DNA of 64,000 bases from CAYUHJ01 sp964444365 (GTDB taxonomy: Bacteria > Planctomycetota > Planctomycetia > Gemmatales > Gemmataceae), in the NCBI GenBank assembly GCA_964444365.1, contig CAYUHJ010000005.1:32217-96216 (forward strand), read 5' to 3'. The notes beneath the pieces were generated by a model that saw only the letters and a list, made by a program, of their open reading frames with translations, was not told the origin of the DNA and searched no databases. Below, piece after piece: positions 51,200 to 62,400 of the stretch (within the stretch, counting starts at the first letter, position 1; each line of letters opens with the position of its first letter). The translations under genes and the position numbers were made by a program.

Positions 51200-52114
51200 T
51201 CACCCGCAACTCGGCGCGAGTACGGGATTCGGGACGACGTGTTCCGCCCACGCGCACTGGTTCCCCCAGCCGCGGCGGACCCACCGGGCCAGCAGCTCCG
51301 CCCGGGTGGTCACCCCGAAGTGCCGGAAGATGTGCTTCACGTACTGGTTTACCGTGTGCCGGCCGATCCCGAGCCGGGTCACGATGAGCTTGTCCGACTC
51401 CCCTTCGAGCAGGCACCGCAGGACCTGCCGGGCGCGGGGCGGCAGGTGTGCCGGGGACGGCTCCGTGAACCGGGCCAGGGTGCCACCGACCATGCCGGCG
51501 ATCGCCGCGTTCGCCTCCGCGACGACCGCCTTCTGCCGGGGGGTGAAATCGGGCTCGCCCGGTGCCCGGACGAGGACGGCCGCCCAGAACCCGTCGATGT
51601 GCGGGGCGGTGCGGTACGACATCAGGATCGCGTCCCCGCCGGCCGGTTCGTGGAAGTCGCGGTAGTACTCGCTGCGGTACCAGTCGTGGTCCCGGACGAG
51701 GTCGGCCCGGCTGAGGGCGACGCCGTTCTGACCGGCCCGCACCTCCAGGTACGGCTCGAAGGCGGGATGGAACCCGGACCCGCGGACGAGCATTTCCCCC
51801 GCGAGGCGGGCGTAGCCGAGGGGGTCGAACCCGTTCTCCCAGCCCCAGCCGATTTGCCCGACGCTGACTTCCGGCAGGAACAAGTTGAGGTCCGGCGGAG
51901 GAACCCCCGCGGGGCGGGTCAGGACACGGACCAGCGCCGCGGAGAGCCCGCCGACCAGGACGTTGCCGGCCCCCGTGAGCCGGCCGAGTTCCCCGGCCGC
52001 GTGGTAGGCCCACCCGTTCGCGTCGTCCCCGAGATCCCGGCAGGCGTCCAGCATGCGGGCGAGGGCGCGAACGTCGTCGGCACGGAGGCGGGCGGATTTC
52101 GACATGTCAGTCAC
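51200..52114 (-). CDS. LuxR-type transcription regulator
   Basis: 304 residues. The C-terminal helix-turn-helix (about 235-295) is LPPRARQVLRCLLEGESDKL with IVTRLGIGRHTVNQYVKHIF and HFGVTTRAELLARW, a standard LuxR/GerE DNA-binding domain. The N-terminal 220 residues look like a GAF/PAS-type sensor (SEYYRDFHEPAGGDAILMSY, FWAAVLVRAPGEPDFT), as in many planctomycete regulators; no phospho-acceptor receiver motif. It is divergent from fhcD and may control it. The start is ATG 52114 (ATG 52105 is also possible). Confidence 0.88.
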   Translation of the reverse strand: MTDMSKSARLRADDVRALARMLDACRDLGDDANGWAYHAAGELGRLTGAGNVLVGGLSAALVRVLTRPAGVPPPDLNLFLPEVSVGQIGWGWENGFDPLGYARLAGEMLVRGSGFHPAFEPYLEVRAGQNGVALSRADLVRDHDWYRSEYYRDFHEPAGGDAILMSYRTAPHIDGFWAAVLVRAPGEPDFTPRQKAVVAEANAAIAGMVGGTLARFTEPSPAHLPPRARQVLRCLLEGESDKLIVTRLGIGRHTVNQYVKHIFRHFGVTTRAELLARWVRRGWGNQCAWAEHVVPNPVLAPSCG

Positions 52115-52332
52115 AACCTCCGGTCCGGCCGGACCCCCTTATTTGAGGGAGTGGAGGTTTTCGGTCAAGGGGGGTACTTTACGACCACTGTCCAACAGGC
52201 CGGACCCGTCCCCGGCCGCCGGGTCGGCTCGGCGGGCGTGCTCGGAGTCCCCCTCTCCGAGACAACAGCCTGCCGGCCGACCCGGATATATTACCCCCCG
52301 GAACCGTGCCACACGCCCGCCGGGGAATCGCC

Positions 52333-53241
52333 ATGCCCGCCCATGTCGACGACACCTACGCCGAAGCGTTTCGCAGCATCTACGCCGAAGTCCTCGTCAC
52401 CGCCCGCGACCGGACCTGGCTCGGGCACGCCGTCCACGCCGCCGCGGGGAACGCGAGTTCGAGCATCCTGTGCGACTGCGAAGCCGGCGTGAGCCGGTCC
52501 GTTCCCGCGAGCGACACCCCGGACGGCCGGCCCGGCGTCGTGCTGCAATTTCACGTCCCCCGGTTCTGGAAGGACCGCGAAGCCCGGCTCGAACGGGCGC
52601 TGCTCGTGCGGGTGTCGCAGAACGTCTTGCCCTGCCCGACGACCGCGTGCTTCAACGCGCTTCCGGCCGAGGAGAAGTGGTTCCCGCTGGGGCGGAAGGT
52701 GTCGTACTTCGGCGACGGCCACCAGTTCAAGGCGGACCGGTTCGGCCGGCGGTGCCGGGTGATCCCGATCCTGTCCGGCGAGTTCGTGATCGAACGGCGG
52801 TTCGGCTGGGCGGACGGACTGATGGGCGGGAACCTGTGGTTCTTCGGCGCGACCCCGGACGGTGCCCTGGCCGCCGCCGAGAAAGCCGCCGCGGGAGCAG
52901 CCACCGTCCCCGGCGTGAGTTTACCCTTCCCCGGCGGCGTCGCGTCCAGCGGGTCGAAGGCGGGGAGCAAGTACAAGTTCGCGATCGCCAGCACCTACGC
53001 CGAATACTGCCCCACCCTCCGCGGCAAGCCGGGCGTCGAGTCGCGGCTGCCGGAGGGCGTCGTGAGCGTGCAGGAAATCATCATCAACGGCCCGGACCTG
53101 AAGACCATCGCCGCCGCCACCCAGGCCGCGATCGCCGCCAGCCGGGACACCCCGGACCTGCTGACCATCAGCGCCGGGAACTACAACGGCCGGCTCGGGA
53201 AGAGTTTCGTCTACCTGCACCCGGAGAGGCAACCGGCGTGA
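52333..53241 (+). CDS. fhcD: formylmethanofuran:tetrahydromethanopterin formyltransferase
   Basis: 302 residues, the usual length of Ftr/FhcD. DDTYAEAFRSIYAEVLVTA, SDTPDGRPGV, VPLG-type FPLGRKVSYFGDGHQFK, GLMGGNLWFFG, LPFPGGVASSGSKAGSKYKF, CPTLRGKPG and LTISAGNYNGRLG all agree with bacterial and archaeal Ftr. The enzyme moves a formyl group between methanofuran and tetrahydromethanopterin in C1 metabolism, in the cytoplasm. The other subunits of the bacterial formyltransferase/hydrolase complex are not in the window. ATG 52333 has GGGGAATCGCC upstream and the conserved domain starts at once. Confidence 0.93.
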   Translation: MPAHVDDTYAEAFRSIYAEVLVTARDRTWLGHAVHAAAGNASSSILCDCEAGVSRSVPASDTPDGRPGVVLQFHVPRFWKDREARLERALLVRVSQNVLPCPTTACFNALPAEEKWFPLGRKVSYFGDGHQFKADRFGRRCRVIPILSGEFVIERRFGWADGLMGGNLWFFGATPDGALAAAEKAAAGAATVPGVSLPFPGGVASSGSKAGSKYKFAIASTYAEYCPTLRGKPGVESRLPEGVVSVQEIIINGPDLKTIAAATQAAIAASRDTPDLLTISAGNYNGRLGKSFVYLHPERQPA

Positions 53242-53269
53242 TCGGTCCGCCCGCCGGAGACCCGTTCGC

Positions 53270-54931
53270 CTACGCCACCAACCACCCCCGCAGGTACTCG
53301 CTCAGCTTCGCCACATCTGCGGGCTGGGACCGGAACGCGATGTAGCCGTCCGGCCGGACCAAGTACACGCACGCGCTGCCGGCCCCGTACCGGTCGTGGG
53401 CCGCTTCGTCCGCGGGGTCGATCAGAACTGCCGACACCGATTTCGCCCAGTCCGCGTTCACCCGGGCGACCAGGTCCCGCTGGTGGGCGACCGTCGCGGC
53501 GGTGGCACCGGATCCCGCGAAGGCCAGCAGCGTGAACCGCTTCGGGTCGCGGAACAAGTCGAAGACGTGGCCGGTGCCGAGCGGGGCGTCCGGGGCGCGG
53601 TCGCCGGCGTGGGGGCCGTTCGCGAACGCCCGCCACGCCCACACGCCGGGGTCGTCCGAGCCGTGCGGCAGGATCGACCCGAGCAGCGTGCCGTGGTGTT
53701 CCGCGGACAGCGGGCTCTTCCGGTAGCCGATCGCGAGTTCGGAGATGGTCCGCCGGAGCCGCTGTTGAAAGACCTCGAACCCGGACACGACGCCGATGAG
53801 GGTGTTCCGCACCCCGACCGCGACCGGGTGCCGCAGCATCGCGACGCCGGCCATGCGGTCGGTCGTCTTCAGCAGGTTCACCCCCACTTCGTGACGTTCG
53901 GCGTGGTACGAATCGAGAATCGCCGGCTTCGCGGTACCCTGTTCCACGAAGGCGAGCTTCCACGCGAGGTTGAAGGCGTCTTGCAGGCCGGTGTTCATCC
54001 CCTGCCCGCCCGCGGGGCTGTGGATGTGGGCGGCGTCCCCCGCGAGGAGCACCCGGCCGTTGCGGTAGGCGGCCGCCATGCGGGAGTTCACGCGGAAGTT
54101 CGCCGTCCAGATGCAGTCGTGGGCCGTCGCCGGGAACCCGACGCGGTCCGAAAGAATCCGCTGGGCGTCCGCGAGGGTCGGCTCCGGGAGGTCGGTCACG
54201 CGGCCGTGCTCGGCGGGCGCGCCGGCCTCGATCTTCCGGGTCGCTTCGATCTCCCAGATGAGCCGGTACCGGTGCTCGCCCGGCAGCGGGAACGCGGCAC
54301 AGATGCCCTCTTCTCCGCCCGGAAACAGGGCGATTTCCTCGTGCGGGTGCTGCCAGTCGATCCGCACGTCCGCGAGGGCGAACCCGGACTCATACGTCTC
54401 CCCGAGGAACGTCAGCCCCGCCCCCTTCCGCACCGGGCTGTGCGCCCCGTCGCATCCGACGAGCCACCGGCAGCGGACCGTTTCCGGGGTGCCGTCCGGC
54501 TTCTTCAGCGTGACGGTGACGCCGGCGTCGTCCGCCGTGAAGCCGGTGAGTTCCGTCGACCACTCCGGCGCGAGCCCGAGCCGGGCGAGCCGGTTCGTCA
54601 GGACGGTTTCGGTGTCCGACTGCGGCACCCCGAGGACGAACGGGAACGGGGATTCGAGTTCGTCCATCGTGACGTGCGCGAGCCGCTTCGCCCCGGTGTA
54701 CGCGGACATGCCGTGGTACTTGGTGCCGAGGGCGATGAGTTCGTCCGCGATGCCGAGGCTGGCGAAGATTTCGAGCGTCCGGGCCTGCACCGCGACGGCG
54801 CGGGACGTGTTCAGCGGGGTGGGTCGCTTGTCGACCAATCGGCACCCGACGCCGTACCGGGCCAGTTCGCCGGCGAGCATCAGCCCCGTGGGGCCAGCAC
54901 CGACGATCAGAACGGGAAGCTCCGTGGGCAT
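53270..54931 (-). CDS. FAD-dependent aromatic-type monooxygenase
   Basis: 553 residues. GXGXXG motif PVLIVGAGPTGLMLAGELAR, the DG motif WLVGCDGAHSPVRKGAGL, and GD motif GRVLLAGDAAHIHSPAGGQG with MNTGLQDAFNLAWKLA identify a class A flavoprotein hydroxylase (PheA/TfdB, PHBH superfamily). The C-terminal part (from about 440) is thioredoxin-like, as in phenol and rifampicin-type hydroxylases (FTLLAFAGSGATAATVAHQ). NAD(P)H-dependent hydroxylation of an aromatic or polyketide-like substrate is expected. The nearby PKS makes a tailoring role possible, but the S49 gene lies between. ATG 54931 fits the FAD motif distance. Confidence 0.92.
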   Translation of the reverse strand: MPTELPVLIVGAGPTGLMLAGELARYGVGCRLVDKRPTPLNTSRAVAVQARTLEIFASLGIADELIALGTKYHGMSAYTGAKRLAHVTMDELESPFPFVLGVPQSDTETVLTNRLARLGLAPEWSTELTGFTADDAGVTVTLKKPDGTPETVRCRWLVGCDGAHSPVRKGAGLTFLGETYESGFALADVRIDWQHPHEEIALFPGGEEGICAAFPLPGEHRYRLIWEIEATRKIEAGAPAEHGRVTDLPEPTLADAQRILSDRVGFPATAHDCIWTANFRVNSRMAAAYRNGRVLLAGDAAHIHSPAGGQGMNTGLQDAFNLAWKLAFVEQGTAKPAILDSYHAERHEVGVNLLKTTDRMAGVAMLRHPVAVGVRNTLIGVVSGFEVFQQRLRRTISELAIGYRKSPLSAEHHGTLLGSILPHGSDDPGVWAWRAFANGPHAGDRAPDAPLGTGHVFDLFRDPKRFTLLAFAGSGATAATVAHQRDLVARVNADWAKSVSAVLIDPADEAAHDRYGAGSACVYLVRPDGYIAFRSQPADVAKLSEYLRGWLVA

Positions 54932-55043
54932 GGCGAACTCCGGGGAGGTGGGGACGGGGGAAGTGTATCGCGGGCAGGACCCATCGGCCCTGCGAGTCCG
55001 TCGGCTCACTGGAGCGATTGACCCGAAGCGCAAGCAACGGTGT

Positions 55044-55108
55044 GACACCAGCCCGAAGCGCAAGCGAGGGTTTGGGATCGACCCTCGCTTGCGCTTCGGG
55101 CTGGTGTC
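55044..55108. repeat. perfect 28-bp palindrome, family C
   Basis: Arms 55044-55071 and 55081-55108 are perfect reverse complements with a 9-base loop TTGGGATCG. The core CCCGAAGCGCAAGCGAGGG also occurs in part just upstream (55022-55040) and in the element at 4279-4337. It lies between the monooxygenase start and the S49 peptidase stop. Confidence 0.88.
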
Positions 55109-55114
55109 GCGGCG

Positions 55115-56164
55115 TCACTTCCCGCCGAGCTTCTCCATCGTGAGTTCCGGCTGCCACAGGCTGAGGAATGTGGGCAGCTTGCTGCGGTCCAGGCCCGGCA
55201 CGTTCGGCAGGAGCCCCGCCCCTTGTAGCGGGACGTTCGGCGTGACGGCGTACACCGACCGGGCGGGGTCGTTCTTCCGCCGCAGCATCACGACGCCGGC
55301 CGTCCCGCAGGTGCAACCCGCCCGCTCTTCGGCCAGGCGGACGGCTTCGTCCAGGTCCCCGACGACGTCGACCAGCCCGCGGGTGACGGCCTGCTTCGCC
55401 GTGAAGACCCGGCCGTCGAACGTCGTGCCGGTCGGCGCTTCCGTCTGCGGCCGGGACTTCCGCACCGCCGCGATCAGCTCGGCGTGCAGCTCGTCGGCCA
55501 TGTCTTGGAGCAGCTTTTTTTCTTCCGGCGTGAGAGCTCGGGCCGACGACCCGAGGTCCGTCTTGTCGCCGGCCTTCACCGGTTGCGGCACGACGTTGAA
55601 CTGCGCCATCAGGTCGCGGAGGTTAAAGAGGTTGAGAATCACCCCCACCCCACCGACGACCGAAGCCGGGTCCGCGACGACGACGTCCGCCGCGGTCGTG
55701 AGCACGTACGCCCCGCCGCACGCCTGATCGAGCACGCAGGCGACGACCGGCTTCCCGCTGCGGGCGCGGAACCGCAGCAAGTCCCGCCGCATGGCCCCGG
55801 TCGCCGCCACCCCGCCGCCGGGGCTGTTGACCCGGAGCACGACCGCCTTCACCCGCGGGTCCGCCTCGACCGCGTCGAGCTTCTCGCGGAACAGCGCGAC
55901 CGGATTCTCGCCAACGGACAGGGGTCCGGTGAACGGGGTGTTCAAAATGAGTCCGTCGACGTCCACGATCGCGACGGCCTCCGGTCCCGCGCCGGGGCGA
56001 ACGGGCACGGGCTGCACGGGGCCGGCGTCGGACACGGGGGGCATGTCGGCCGTGACCTTGGTCTCGACCGGCCCCCGAATCCGGACGTCGTTGTCCGTTC
56101 GGATCAGGAAGCGGGAGCACCCGGTGCCGGAGACCAGGAGGACGGCCAACCCGATGCGGAACAT
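55115..56164 (-). CDS. S49 (SppA-like) peptidase lipoprotein with Cys at the nucleophile position
   Basis: 349 residues. A lipoprotein signal with VSGTGC puts the lipidated Cys at residue 16. The S49 core follows: AVAIVDVDGLI, VKAVVLRVNSPGGGVAATG, then VLDQACGGAYVLTTAADVVV and SVVGGVGVIL; the catalytic Lys is probably K201 in AGDKTD. In SppA the nucleophile is Ser in ASGGYY; here the same place is ACGGAY with Cys149. The enzyme may be a Cys-using variant or inactive. It may degrade signal peptides or membrane proteins. ATG 56164 has GGGGGAGACGGG upstream. Confidence 0.88.
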   Translation of the reverse strand: MFRIGLAVLLVSGTGCSRFLIRTDNDVRIRGPVETKVTADMPPVSDAGPVQPVPVRPGAGPEAVAIVDVDGLILNTPFTGPLSVGENPVALFREKLDAVEADPRVKAVVLRVNSPGGGVAATGAMRRDLLRFRARSGKPVVACVLDQACGGAYVLTTAADVVVADPASVVGGVGVILNLFNLRDLMAQFNVVPQPVKAGDKTDLGSSARALTPEEKKLLQDMADELHAELIAAVRKSRPQTEAPTGTTFDGRVFTAKQAVTRGLVDVVGDLDEAVRLAEERAGCTCGTAGVVMLRRKNDPARSVYAVTPNVPLQGAGLLPNVPGLDRSKLPTFLSLWQPELTMEKLGGK

Positions 56165-56476
56165 CCCGTCTCCCCCTGTTGACCGGCTGACGCTTTCCCC
56201 TCTTGTCGGCAGATTCGCCCCCGCTGCTCTAACCCTTCCAGGCGCACGTGTCGCGTACCGGCGATGTAACTTCATCCCGGTGAACCGCTTCGGACGGAAT
56301 CTTCGGACCGGGATCGGGTTTGGCACGAGGTTTTCAGAAGTACCCAAATTGCCAAGTTGATCCAAAACGTGGATACTAACCGTCGTCGGCGATCTCGGCT
56401 GACGCAACCGGATCATTGCGGTTCAAGTTCCGCTCCGCGTCGGCCGACAACCCGGACTCGCCCCAAAGAGCATGCG
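56165..56476. other. divergent spacer (312 bases) between S49 and PKS genes
   Basis: No gene is supported in this stretch. It should hold the promoters of both genes. I see no palindromic repeat and no clear -35/-10 pair; AT-richer DNA lies near 56330-56390. The frame of the PKS stays open upstream of its ATG, but without conserved sequence. Confidence 0.5.
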
Positions 56477-59400
56477 ATGGACCTGACCGACCTGATCGTC
56501 CTCTCTCCGCCCGTGTCCGCCGACCCGGCCATCGCGATCGCCGCGTGCCGGGCCGGGGCGCGGGGGACGCTCGACCTGGAACTCGCATCGGTTGATCCGA
56601 CGGCAGCGTTGACTCGTCTCGCCCGGTTCGCGGACGGTCCGTTCGGGGTCCAGGTCGGGGCGGACGCCGGGACGGTCGACGCGGTCCTCGCGGCCGACGC
56701 GCGGCCGGGGTGGGTCGTCCTCGCCGGCGGCTCGCACACGCCCGCCACCGTGACGCGGTTCCGCGACGCCGGGGTCGAAGTCCTGATCGAAGCGGTGTCG
56801 CTGACGGAAGCCGGCAGGGCGGTCGAACTCGCCGCGGACGGCATCGTCCTCAAGGGGCACGAGGCCGGCGGCCGGGTCGGGGCAGACGCGGCGTTCATCC
56901 TCGTGCAGAAGTGGAAGAAGTTCGGCACCGCCGGGTTCCCGTTCTGGGTCCGCGGCGGGATCGGGGCGAACACCGCCGCCGCGTGTGCGGTTGCGGGCGC
57001 GAAGGGCGTCGTCCTCGATTCGCAGGTGCTACTCGGCCGAGAATCTCCGGTCTCCGATGCGTTGAAGCGTCGCCTGTCGGCCGCCGACGGCAGCGAAACC
57101 GCGGTGCTCGGCGAACGCCTCGGTGAGGGCTTCCGCCTGTTCAGCCGGGCCGACACGCCGACCGCTCAGGAACTCGCCAAGGAAGAAGACCGCCTGCTCC
57201 TCTCCGACCTCGACGAGAACGCCCGCCTGACGGCGTGGCGCGACGCGATCCGCACCCGGCTCGCCGCCGACCCCGACCTCGGCGTGTGGCCCGCCGGTCA
57301 GGACCTGGGCACCGCATCCGGCCTGGCCGCGAAGTTCGTCACCGTCGCCGGCATCGTCAAGCACGTCGCCGACAGCGCCGCGAAGAACGTGGCCCTCGCC
57401 GCGAAGTTGAACCCCGTCGCCGAGGGTTCGCTGCTCGCGAAGTCGCACAGGACGCGGTTCCCGATCCTGCAAGGCCCGATGACCCGCGTCAGCGACACGC
57501 CGGGTTTCGCCGCTTCCGTCGCGGCTGGCGGTGGGCTGCCGTTCCAGGCACTCGCGCTGCTTCGCAAGGCGGAAACCGAAAAGCTCCTCGCCGAGACGAA
57601 GGCCGCCGTCGGGGACCGGCCCTGGGGCGTCGGCATTCTCGGGTTCATGCCGCCGGAAATCCGCACGGAACAGATCGACGCGGTGAAGGCCGCCAAACCG
57701 CCGTTCGCGATCATCGCCGGCGGCCGGCCCGATCAGGCAAAAGACCTCGAAGCCCACGGCATCGCGACGTACCTGCACGTCCCGTCGCCCGGCCTGCTCA
57801 AGATGTTCCTGAAGGACGGTGCGAAGCGGTTCATTTTCGAGGGCCGCGAGTGCGGCGGGCACGTCGGCCCGCGGTCGAGCTTCGCCCTGTGGGAGGCGAT
57901 GACCGACGTCCTCGCCGAGCACGCCGCGTCGAACCGCGTCGAAGACCTGCACGTCGTCTTCGCCGGCGGCATTCACGACGGGCTGTCCGGCGCGATGGTC
58001 GCCGCCCTGTCCGCGGGGCTTGCCGAGAAGGGGGTGAAGGTCGGCGTCCTGATGGGGACGGCGTACCTGTTCACGCTGGAAGCGGTCGCCGGCGGGGCGA
58101 TCACGCCGCGGTTCCAGAAGGAAGCCGTCGGCTGCGACGACACGATCCTCCTCGAAACCGGCCCCGGCCACGCGATCCGCTGCATCCCGACGCCGTATGC
58201 GGACGTGTTCGAGAGCGAAAAACGCCGCCTCAAGTCCGAGGGCAAGTCCCCGTTGGAAGTCGGCCTCGCCCTGGAGCGGATGAACCTCGGCCGGCTGCGG
58301 GTCGCCAGCAAGGGCGTCGACCGCGGCACGAACGGCAGCATCGCCGGCCTGATCCCGGTTACGGACGACGACCAGTACCGCCGCGGCATGTACATGATCG
58401 GCCAGGTCGCCGCCCTCCGCTCGGACGTGACCACCGTCGCCGAACTGCACGCCGAAGTGTCCGCCGGTTCCGCCACGGTTCTCGCGGAAGTCTCGGCTTC
58501 CCCCACCATCCTCCTTGCATCGCCCGAGCCCGAAGCCCCGCCGCCGTGCGACGTGGCGATCATCGGCATGGCCTGTTTCTATCCCGGTGCCGGGGGAATG
58601 GGGCCGCTCTGGGACAACGTCCTCGCGAAGAAGAACGCCGTCATCGAGATCCCGCCGACGCACTGGGACTGGCGGCTCTTCTACGACGCCGACCCGCGGG
58701 CGAAGGACAAGATGGTCTCGAAGTGGGGCGGGTTCCTCGGCGACCAGTGGTTCGACCCGCTCCAGTTCGGCATCACGCCCAAGAGCATCCCGAACATCGA
58801 GCCGCTGCAACTGCTGCTCCTGCAAGCGGTGAAGGACGCCGTCGCCGACGCCGGCTACGCCGACCGCCCGTTCGCACGGGAGCGCACCGCCGCCATCCTC
58901 GGGGTCGGCGGCGGCGGGATGCCGCTGTCGGTGTCCTACGGCTTCCGCTCGTGCATGCCGCTCGTCGATTCGATCCCCGGTTCCCCGGTGAAGGGGCAGC
59001 TCCTCGTCGACCTGGCGGAAGGCATCCTCCCCGAGTGGACCGAAGACTCGTTCCCCGGCATTCTGCTCAACGTCGCCGCGGGCCGGGTCGCGAACCGGTT
59101 CAATCTCGGCGGCCCGAACATGGCCATCGACGCGGCGTGCGGGTCGTCCCTGGCGGCCCTGCAAGCGGGCATTCGCGAACTGGAAATGGGCACCAGCGAC
59201 GTCGCGTTCGTGATGGGGGCCGACACCGTCCAGACGCCGTATGCGTACATCGCGTTCTCGAAGACGCACGCCCTTTCGCCGAAGGGCCGGTGCCGGCCGT
59301 TCGACGCGGCCGCCGACGGAATTGCCCTCGCCGAAGGCATCGGCGTCGCCGTGCTGAAGCGGCTGAAGGACGCCGAGCGCGACGGCGACAAGATTTATGC

Positions 59401-62400
59401 CGTCATCAAGGGGATCGGCGCGTCCAGCGACGGCCGCGACAAGGGGCTCACCGCGCCGCGGCCGGAGGGCCAGCTTCGCGCCCTGCAACGCGCCTACGCC
59501 CAGGCCCGCGTGTCCCCGGCCCGCGTCGGGCTCGTCGAAGCTCACGGCACCGGCACCGTCGTCGGCGACCAGACGGAAGCCAACGCCCTCGGCCAGATGT
59601 TCGCGTCCGCCGGGGCCGACTCGCGGTCGTGTGCCCTCGGGTCGATCAAGTCGATGATCGGCCACAGCAAGTGTGCCGCCGGGCTCGCCGGGCTCATCAA
59701 GGCCGCGTTCGCGCTGCACTACAAGATGCTCCCGCCGACCCTCGCGGAGAAGCCGAACCCGAAGGCGAACCTCGACACGGGGCCGCTGTACCTGAACACC
59801 GAAGCCCGGCCGTGGGTCCACGGGGCGGCCCACCCGCGAACCGCGGGCGTTTCCGCCTTCGGCTTCGGCGGCACGAACTTCCACACCGTGCTCGAAGAGT
59901 ACACCGGTGACTTCCTCAACCGCCCGACCACCGGCCTGCGTCAGTGGCCCGCCGAACTCTTCGTCTGGCGTCGCGCGGACAGGGCCAAGCTCACCACGGA
60001 CATCACCGCGTGCCGTGACGCGATCGTCGCGGGAGCCTCGCCGACCCCGGCCGCACTCGCCGCGTCGCTGTGGAATTCGAGCAAGAACCAGAGCGGCGTG
60101 CCGACGCTCGCCGTCGTCGCGACTTCGCTGGACGACCTGAAGGACAAGCTCGACGCCGCCCTGAAACAGATCGGCACCGGCGACACGGTCGCCGACCCGC
60201 GCGGCATCTACTTCGCCGCGAAGCCCGAAGCCGCCGGCAAGGTCGCGTTCCTGTTCCCCGGTCAGGGGTCGCAGTACCCGGACATGCTCGCCCAGGTGGC
60301 GATGGCGTTCCCGGACGTCCGCGAAACCCTCGACGCCGCCGACCGCACGCTCTCCGGCAAGTTCGAGCGATCGCTCGGGAAGCTGATCTACCCCCCGTCG
60401 CCGTTCACACCGGAACAGGACGCCGCGAACCGGGCCGCGTTGCAGCGCACCGAAGTCGCCCAGCCCGCGCTCGGGGCCACCGGCCTGGGCATGTTCAAGC
60501 TGCTGACTTCGCTGGGAATCGAGGCGGACGCCTTCGCCGGGCACAGCTACGGCGAGTACGTCGCCCTCGCCGCCGCGGGTGCGATGTCGGACGACGACTT
60601 GATCCGTCTGTCGCACCGCCGCGGGGACGTGATCCAACAAGCGGCCGCGTCGATGCCCGGCGGGATGGCCGCCGTCGATGCCCCGGCCGACGCGATCGAG
60701 CCGGTGTTGAAAGGCCTCGCCGACGTGTGGGTCGCGAACCACAACGCCCCGCAACAGACGGTGATCGCCGGCAGTGATGCGGGTGTCGCAACGGCCCTGG
60801 AGAAACTGCAAGCCGCCGGGCTTCGCGGCCGTCGCATCCCGGTCGCGTGTGCGTTCCACTCGCCGCTGGTCGCCCCGGCGAAGGCCCCGCTCGCATCGGC
60901 GATTGCCGATGTGACGTTCGCCACGCCGCGGAAGCCGGTTTACTCGAACACGACCGCCGCCCCGCACGACCCGGCCACGATCGCGACGCAGCTGGCCGAC
61001 CACCTCGTGAAACCCGTCCGCTTCCGCGACGAAATCCTGGCGATGCACGCGGCCGGCGTTCGCACCTTCATCGAGGTCGGCCCGCAAGGCGTCCTCACCG
61101 GGCTGACGCAGCAAACCCTCGCCGGCAAGCCGCACCTCGCGGTCGCGTCCGACGCCAAGGGCCGGCCGGGGCTGGTGCAACTCGCCCACCTGCTCGGCCA
61201 GCTGCTGATTCACGGCGTTCCCGCGAAGCTCGACCGCCTGTTCCACGGCCGCGGCATCCAGACGTTCGACGCCGCCAAGCTCGGCCCGGACACCGGCAAG
61301 CCGAAGCCGACCGCGACGACGTGGGTGGTCAACGGCGTCCGCAGCCGGCCGATCAACGGCCCGGAACCGCGGCTGCTCGGCCAGACGCACAACCTGGACG
61401 CACCGGTGAAGCCGAAGCCCGAGGCGGCGAAGCCGACGGCTCCGACCCCCGCTGCCGCCTCCGCACTCCCGCCGGTGAAGCCGGCCGCACCCGCACCCAC
61501 TCCGATTCCTGCACCCGTGATCCAGCGAGCGAAGATGACCCCCACCGAACCCGCTCCGCCACCGGCCACGCCCGTGCCCGTGCCGGCCGCGAACGGATAC
61601 CACGCCCCGGCCCCCGCACAGACCGCCGTCCCCGCGGACGCCGCCCAGGTCATGATGCGGTTCCAGGACGTGATGAACCGCTTCCTCGACACGCAGCGGA
61701 GCGTGATGCTGAGCTACCTCGGCTCGGGCGCGGCCCCTTCGGCGAACGGGATCCCCGCCTCGGTTCCCGCTGTCGCTCGCCCGGCCATCCCCGCCCCGAT
61801 CGCGGAGCGGTTCGCCGCCCCGGAACCCCGCCTCGCGGCTCCGCTCCCGACCGCGTCCGCACCGGCCGCGGTCGCGGTTCCGCCCGCCCCCGCGGTGAAC
61901 GGCAAGCACGCCGTCGCGGAACCCGCCCCCGCCAAACCCGTTGAAAAGAAGGCACTTCCGGACCTCGACACGCTTCTCGCCCAACTGCTCGACCTCGTCA
62001 GCGAGCGGACCGGCTACCCGAAGGAAGCCCTCAGCATCGACCTCGACCTGGAAGCCGACCTCGGCGTCGACTCGATCAAGCGGGTCGAAATCCTCGGCAC
62101 TCTCGCCGAGTCGCTCGACCTGTCCGCGGGCATGTCGTCGGGCAGCTTGAAGATGGAAGAACTGTCCGCGATCAAGACGCTTCGCGGCATCGCCGAGTAC
62201 GTCCTGTCCGCCGTCGGCGACTCCGAACCCGCACCCGCCGCGGAGCCGGCCAAGAACGGCAAGCCCGCGATCCCCGCTGCCCCGACCCCGCCGGCGGTCC
62301 AGGCCCATCCGGGTGCCCGCCAGGGGGACGTGCAACGGCTCGTCGTGCGGCTGATCGACGCGCCGCTGCCGGCCCGGCCGAAGTTCCCGACGCCCGCGGG

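Noticed and set aside
52333..53241. Orphan gene of unknown function
   Set aside because: Several conserved blocks fit formylmethanofuran:H4MPT formyltransferase over the full length, so a specific call was made.
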